Source: Pseudomonadota bacterium
Lineage (GTDB): Bacteria; Pseudomonadota; Alphaproteobacteria; Rhizobiales; Beijerinckiaceae
NCBI GenBank assembly: GCA_021780015.1
Contig: JAJXZN010000244.1
Span: forward strand, 1 to 7,620
Direction of reading: 5' to 3'
Length of the DNA: 7,620 bases
Part shown: positions 5,548 to 7,620 of the stretch, piece after piece
How the letters are laid out: the number at the start of each line of letters is the position of its first letter
Position numbering within the stretch: position 1 is the stretch's first letter
Translations under genes and position numbers: made by a program
Notes under the pieces: model-generated
What the model was told of the DNA's origin: nothing
Databases searched by the model: none
The model's input: only the letters and a program-made list of their open reading frames with translations

Positions 5548-6822
5548 ATGCGATTTCTCCCTTACCTATTCGCGACATTGCTAGTATCGGCGCCGGCAGT
5601 TGATTATGCCCGCGCCCAATCGACGGATTGCGCCGTGACCGGCATCAGTTCGGAAGATGCGCCGCCGCCTTTGCCCGATTATGACCAGCCGCCAGTTCCG
5701 GGGCCCGATTACGTTTGGACGCCGGGTTATTGGGCTTGGAACAATGTCGATTACTATTGGGTGCCCGGCACTTGGGTCGAACCGCCTCGAACTGGCCTCT
5801 TATGGACGCCGCCTTATTGGGGCTTTGTCGACGGCGCCTATGTCTTCCATCGCGGCTATTGGGGCCCGCATGTCGGTTTTTATGGCGGCGTCGCCTATGG
5901 ATACGGCTACACGGGGGAGGGCTTCGAAGGCGGCCGCTGGGATCATGGCGCCTTTTATTACAACCGCTCGGTCACAAATCTGAACGGCGCGCGGATCACC
6001 AACGTCTATAACAAGACGGTCATCATCAATAACAACACGCGCATCAGCTATAATGGCGGCCGCGCCGGCCTCACGGTGAAGCCGACGCCGGCGCAAGAGG
6101 CGGCGGCGCGCGAACCGCATGTGCCGCCGACCCGCATGCAGACCGAGCACTTGCGCGCGGCGAGCGTAAACGGATCCGGCTTTGCTTCGGCAAACCACGG
6201 GCGGCCCGCCGTCGCCGCGACGCCGCGGCCCGGCGATTTCACCGGTCCGGGCGCGATGCCGGCGCGCATCGACGAACGCAAAGAGCATGAAATGGGAATG
6301 CCCGGTCAGGCGCCAGGCATGGAAAAGCCAGGCATGGAAAAGCCGGGCATGGAAAAACCAGGCATGGAAAAGCCCGCGGCGGCAATGCCGGCGATGCCCG
6401 AACACGGTGGAATGCCAGGCAAACGCCCACAAGGCGGCATGCCTGGCGTCGCCGTCAATCCCGGCCAGGCTACGCGGCCCGGCGAAGACAAGCGGCTTCG
6501 TGAACATGCGCCGGGCGTGATGGAAGGCGCCCCCGGGGGGATGCGCATGAACGAAAACACCCATGCCAAACCGGCGGCGGAACGTCCCCGGCCGGAGGCG
6601 CGTAAGCCGCCCGAACGGCCGAATGCGCCTCGCGCTGGCGCCGCCATGCACGGCGGGTTCAGCGGTGGCGGCGCGCCCATGCGCCACGCTCCGGCACCGA
6701 GCGCGCCCCCGATGCGTGCGACGCCACGTCCTGCGCCGGTCATGCACGCGGCGCCCCACAGCGAGCCGGCCATGCATGCCCATCCGCCACATCCGGGCGG
6801 CCACAAGGAAGACAAGCGCTGA
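5548..6822 (+). CDS. Exported WXXGXW (YXWGXW) repeat protein with long Pro/Met/His-rich tail
   Basis: This 424-residue protein begins with a Sec signal peptide cleaved after ARA (Ala23). Residues about 55-130 carry aromatic WxxGxW repeats: WTPGYW at 57-62, WVPGTW at 71-76, WTPPYW at 86-91 and RGYW at 102-105, followed by a Gly/Tyr-rich stretch. This matches the WXXGXW/YXWGXW family of small exported proteobacterial proteins, whose function is unknown. An Asn-rich stretch (about 140-165) follows, then roughly 250 residues of low-complexity, Pro/Ala/Met/Arg-rich, probably disordered sequence. That tail includes four GMEKP repeats (257-276). The last 58 residues contain 8 His and 5 Met, which could bind metal such as copper, but nothing proves this. 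The length is well above a bare WXXGXW domain because of the tail. It is transcribed alone, divergently from another exported protein, and followed by a hairpin at 6849. Confidence 0.88.
   Translation: MRFLPYLFATLLVSAPAVDYARAQSTDCAVTGISSEDAPPPLPDYDQPPVPGPDYVWTPGYWAWNNVDYYWVPGTWVEPPRTGLLWTPPYWGFVDGAYVFHRGYWGPHVGFYGGVAYGYGYTGEGFEGGRWDHGAFYYNRSVTNLNGARITNVYNKTVIINNNTRISYNGGRAGLTVKPTPAQEAAAREPHVPPTRMQTEHLRAASVNGSGFASANHGRPAVAATPRPGDFTGPGAMPARIDERKEHEMGMPGQAPGMEKPGMEKPGMEKPGMEKPAAAMPAMPEHGGMPGKRPQGGMPGVAVNPGQATRPGEDKRLREHAPGVMEGAPGGMRMNENTHAKPAAERPRPEARKPPERPNAPRAGAAMHGGFSGGGAPMRHAPAPSAPPMRATPRPAPVMHAAPHSEPAMHAHPPHPGGHKEDKR
6316..6375 (+). repeat. Four tandem 15-bp repeats encoding GMEKP
   Basis: Four head-to-tail copies of GGCATGGAAAAGCCN cover 60 bases in frame within the WXXGXW gene. 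The copies differ only at the last base and at one A/G position in copy 3 (AAA instead of AAG). Near identity at the DNA level suggests recent expansion by slippage, so copy number may vary between strains. Confidence 0.95.
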
Positions 6823-6848
6823 TCACATTGGCTGGAGGCCGATGATTT

Positions 6849-6874
6849 GGCCTGCGGCGCGTGCGCCGCAGGCC
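6849..6874 (+). terminator. Perfect 12-bp hairpin after the WXXGXW gene, terminator-like
   Basis: GGCCTGCGGCGC (6849-6860) and GCGCCGCAGGCC (6863-6874) are perfect complements, folding to an 11-bp stem with a CGTG loop. It begins 27 bases after the stop at 6822 and lies before the next gene. There is no T-run after it on either strand, so it is not a textbook intrinsic terminator; it may terminate weakly or protect the 3' end of the mRNA. Confidence 0.6.
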
Positions 6875-6925
6875 TGGCAAATGCCCCGCGCGTCGCTAGC
6901 TATGGAAGGCAGCAAAGCACCCCAT

Positions 6926-6929
6926 GGAG
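6926..6929 (+). promoter_or_regulatory. Ribosome binding site deciding the aldo/keto reductase start
   Basis: GGAG lies 6 bases before ATG 6936. An in-frame ATG at 6924 would add only four residues and would place this site inside the gene; its own nearest purine run (6905-6909) is 14 bases away. The 6936 start is preferred. Confidence 0.65.
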
Positions 6930-6935
6930 CACCAA

Positions 6936-7620
6936 ATGGTACATCTCGACGCGACCAGGTCCGGCACGTTCGCCGTCGACGGCACGGTCAAAATCCACCG
7001 GCTCGGCTTCGGCGCCATGCGTGTAACCGGCCCCGGCATCTGGGGACCGCCGGAAGATCGCGCCGAGGCGTTGCGGACCTTGCGGCGGCTGCCGGAGCTC
7101 GGCATCAATTTTATCGATACCGCCAATTCCTATGGGCCGGACGTCTCCGAGGAACTGATCCGCGAGGCGCTTCATCCTTATAAAGGGCTTTTTATCGCCA
7201 CCAAGGGCGGCCTTGAACGGCCTGGCCCGGATCGCTGGACGCCGAACGGCAAGCCGGATTATCTGCGCGCCGAGGCGCACAGAAGCCTCAAGAAGCTTGG
7301 CGTGGAACGCATCGACCTCTGGCAATTGCACCGGATCGACCCGCAGGTTCCCCGTGACGAGCAGTTCGCGGCAGTCAAATCGCTCCTCGAGGAAGGCGTC
7401 ATCGCCCATGCGGGGCTCAGCGAGGTCTCCGTCGAAGAGATCCAGGCGGCGCAAAAAGTGTTCAAGGTCGCGACCGTTCAGAACCGCTACAATCTCGTCG
7501 ACCGCGGCAGCGAGGACGTGCTCGCCTATTGCGAGGCCCACGGCATCGGTTTCATCCCTTGGTATCCGTTGGCGGCGGGCAAGCTCACCGAGAAGGGCGC
7601 GGTGCCCGACAACCTCCCCC
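6936..7620 (+). CDS. Aldo/keto reductase, YdbC/PdxI-like (3' truncated)
   Basis: The frame runs off the window after 228 residues; family members are about 280-330 long, so roughly the last quarter is missing. It should be a soluble NADPH-dependent oxidoreductase with a TIM-barrel fold that reduces aldehydes or ketones to alcohols. All four catalytic positions of the superfamily are visible: Asp61 and Tyr66 in FIDTANSYG, Lys90 in IATKGG, and His132 in WQLHRID. The N-terminal pattern [13 protein letters not shown] followed by WGPPEDR resembles E. coli YdbC (PdxI, pyridoxal reductase) as I remember it, so a pyridoxal-type substrate is possible but not shown. The nucleotide-binding C-terminal part is outside the window. 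It is separated from the previous gene by 113 bases including the hairpin, so it is probably transcribed separately; I see no convincing promoter in that gap. Confidence 0.92.
   Translation, partial: MVHLDATRSGTFAVDGTVKIHRLGFGAMRVTGPGIWGPPEDRAEALRTLRRLPELGINFIDTANSYGPDVSEELIREALHPYKGLFIATKGGLERPGPDRWTPNGKPDYLRAEAHRSLKKLGVERIDLWQLHRIDPQVPRDEQFAAVKSLLEEGVIAHAGLSEVSVEEIQAAQKVFKVATVQNRYNLVDRGSEDVLAYCEAHGIGFIPWYPLAAGKLTEKGAVPDNLP

Noticed and set aside
5351..5578. N-terminal extension of the small minus-strand gene to 164 residues
   Set aside because: The extension is Arg/Gly-rich shadow sequence covering the candidate promoters and the start of the divergent gene; a signal peptide begins exactly at the internal ATG.
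6316..6375. Possible CRISPR-like or regulatory repeat
   Set aside because: The units are 15 bp, directly adjacent without spacers, and in frame inside a gene, so they are a coding repeat.
5800..6804. Minus-strand ORF of 334 codons opposite the WXXGXW gene
   Set aside because: It is Arg/Ala/His-rich low complexity mirroring the plus-strand repeats, with no ribosome site or domain.
6563..7183. Plus-strand ORF of 206 codons bridging the WXXGXW and reductase genes
   Set aside because: It is out of frame with both real genes, reads through the hairpin, and shows no domain pattern.

Overview
The window is GC-rich (by eye roughly 60-65 percent, with strong G/C preference at third codon positions). 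It reads like a chromosomal stretch of an alphaproteobacterium, probably in the Hyphomicrobiales/Rhizobiales sphere. That assignment rests on codon use, TTGACG-type -35 boxes and the WXXGXW secreted protein; there is no rRNA or other marker to fix the taxon. I found no tRNA, rRNA, CRISPR array, transposase or phage gene.

Positions 1-5077 hold three genes on the plus strand that look like one signalling or conflict module. First is a 5'-truncated membrane protein with a Rossmann/SLOG-like tail end followed by four membrane segments and a soluble C-terminus (SLATT/DUF4231-like by inference). Its stop overlaps by 4 bp (ATGA) the start of a cytosolic protein with an N-terminal TPR-like helical repeat region and a complete C-terminal Ser/Thr protein kinase. 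After 77 bp comes a protein made of an N-terminal FHA domain, one membrane helix, a trypsin-like serine protease with an intact His-Asp-Ser triad, and a C-terminal beta-rich domain. The simplest reading is that an upstream signal drives the kinase, the kinase signals to the cytosolic FHA side of the third protein, and the output is proteolysis on the periplasmic side. That flow is inference. The FHA domain also lacks its canonical phosphothreonine-binding serine.

Positions 5084-6822 hold two divergently transcribed genes for exported proteins of unknown function. On the minus strand is an 88-residue protein with a signal peptide and a disordered, Ser/Thr/Gln-rich mature part. On the plus strand is a 424-residue WXXGXW (YXWGXW) repeat protein with a long Pro/Met/His-rich tail and four perfect GMEKP repeats. 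The 197-bp divergent region carries a weak candidate promoter for each gene and an inverted repeat. A perfect GC-rich hairpin follows the WXXGXW gene.

From 6936 to the window end is the start of an aldo/keto reductase resembling E. coli YdbC/PdxI, cut off by the window. The candidate undescribed system is the SLOG/SLATT-like protein, TPR-kinase and FHA-TM-protease cluster.
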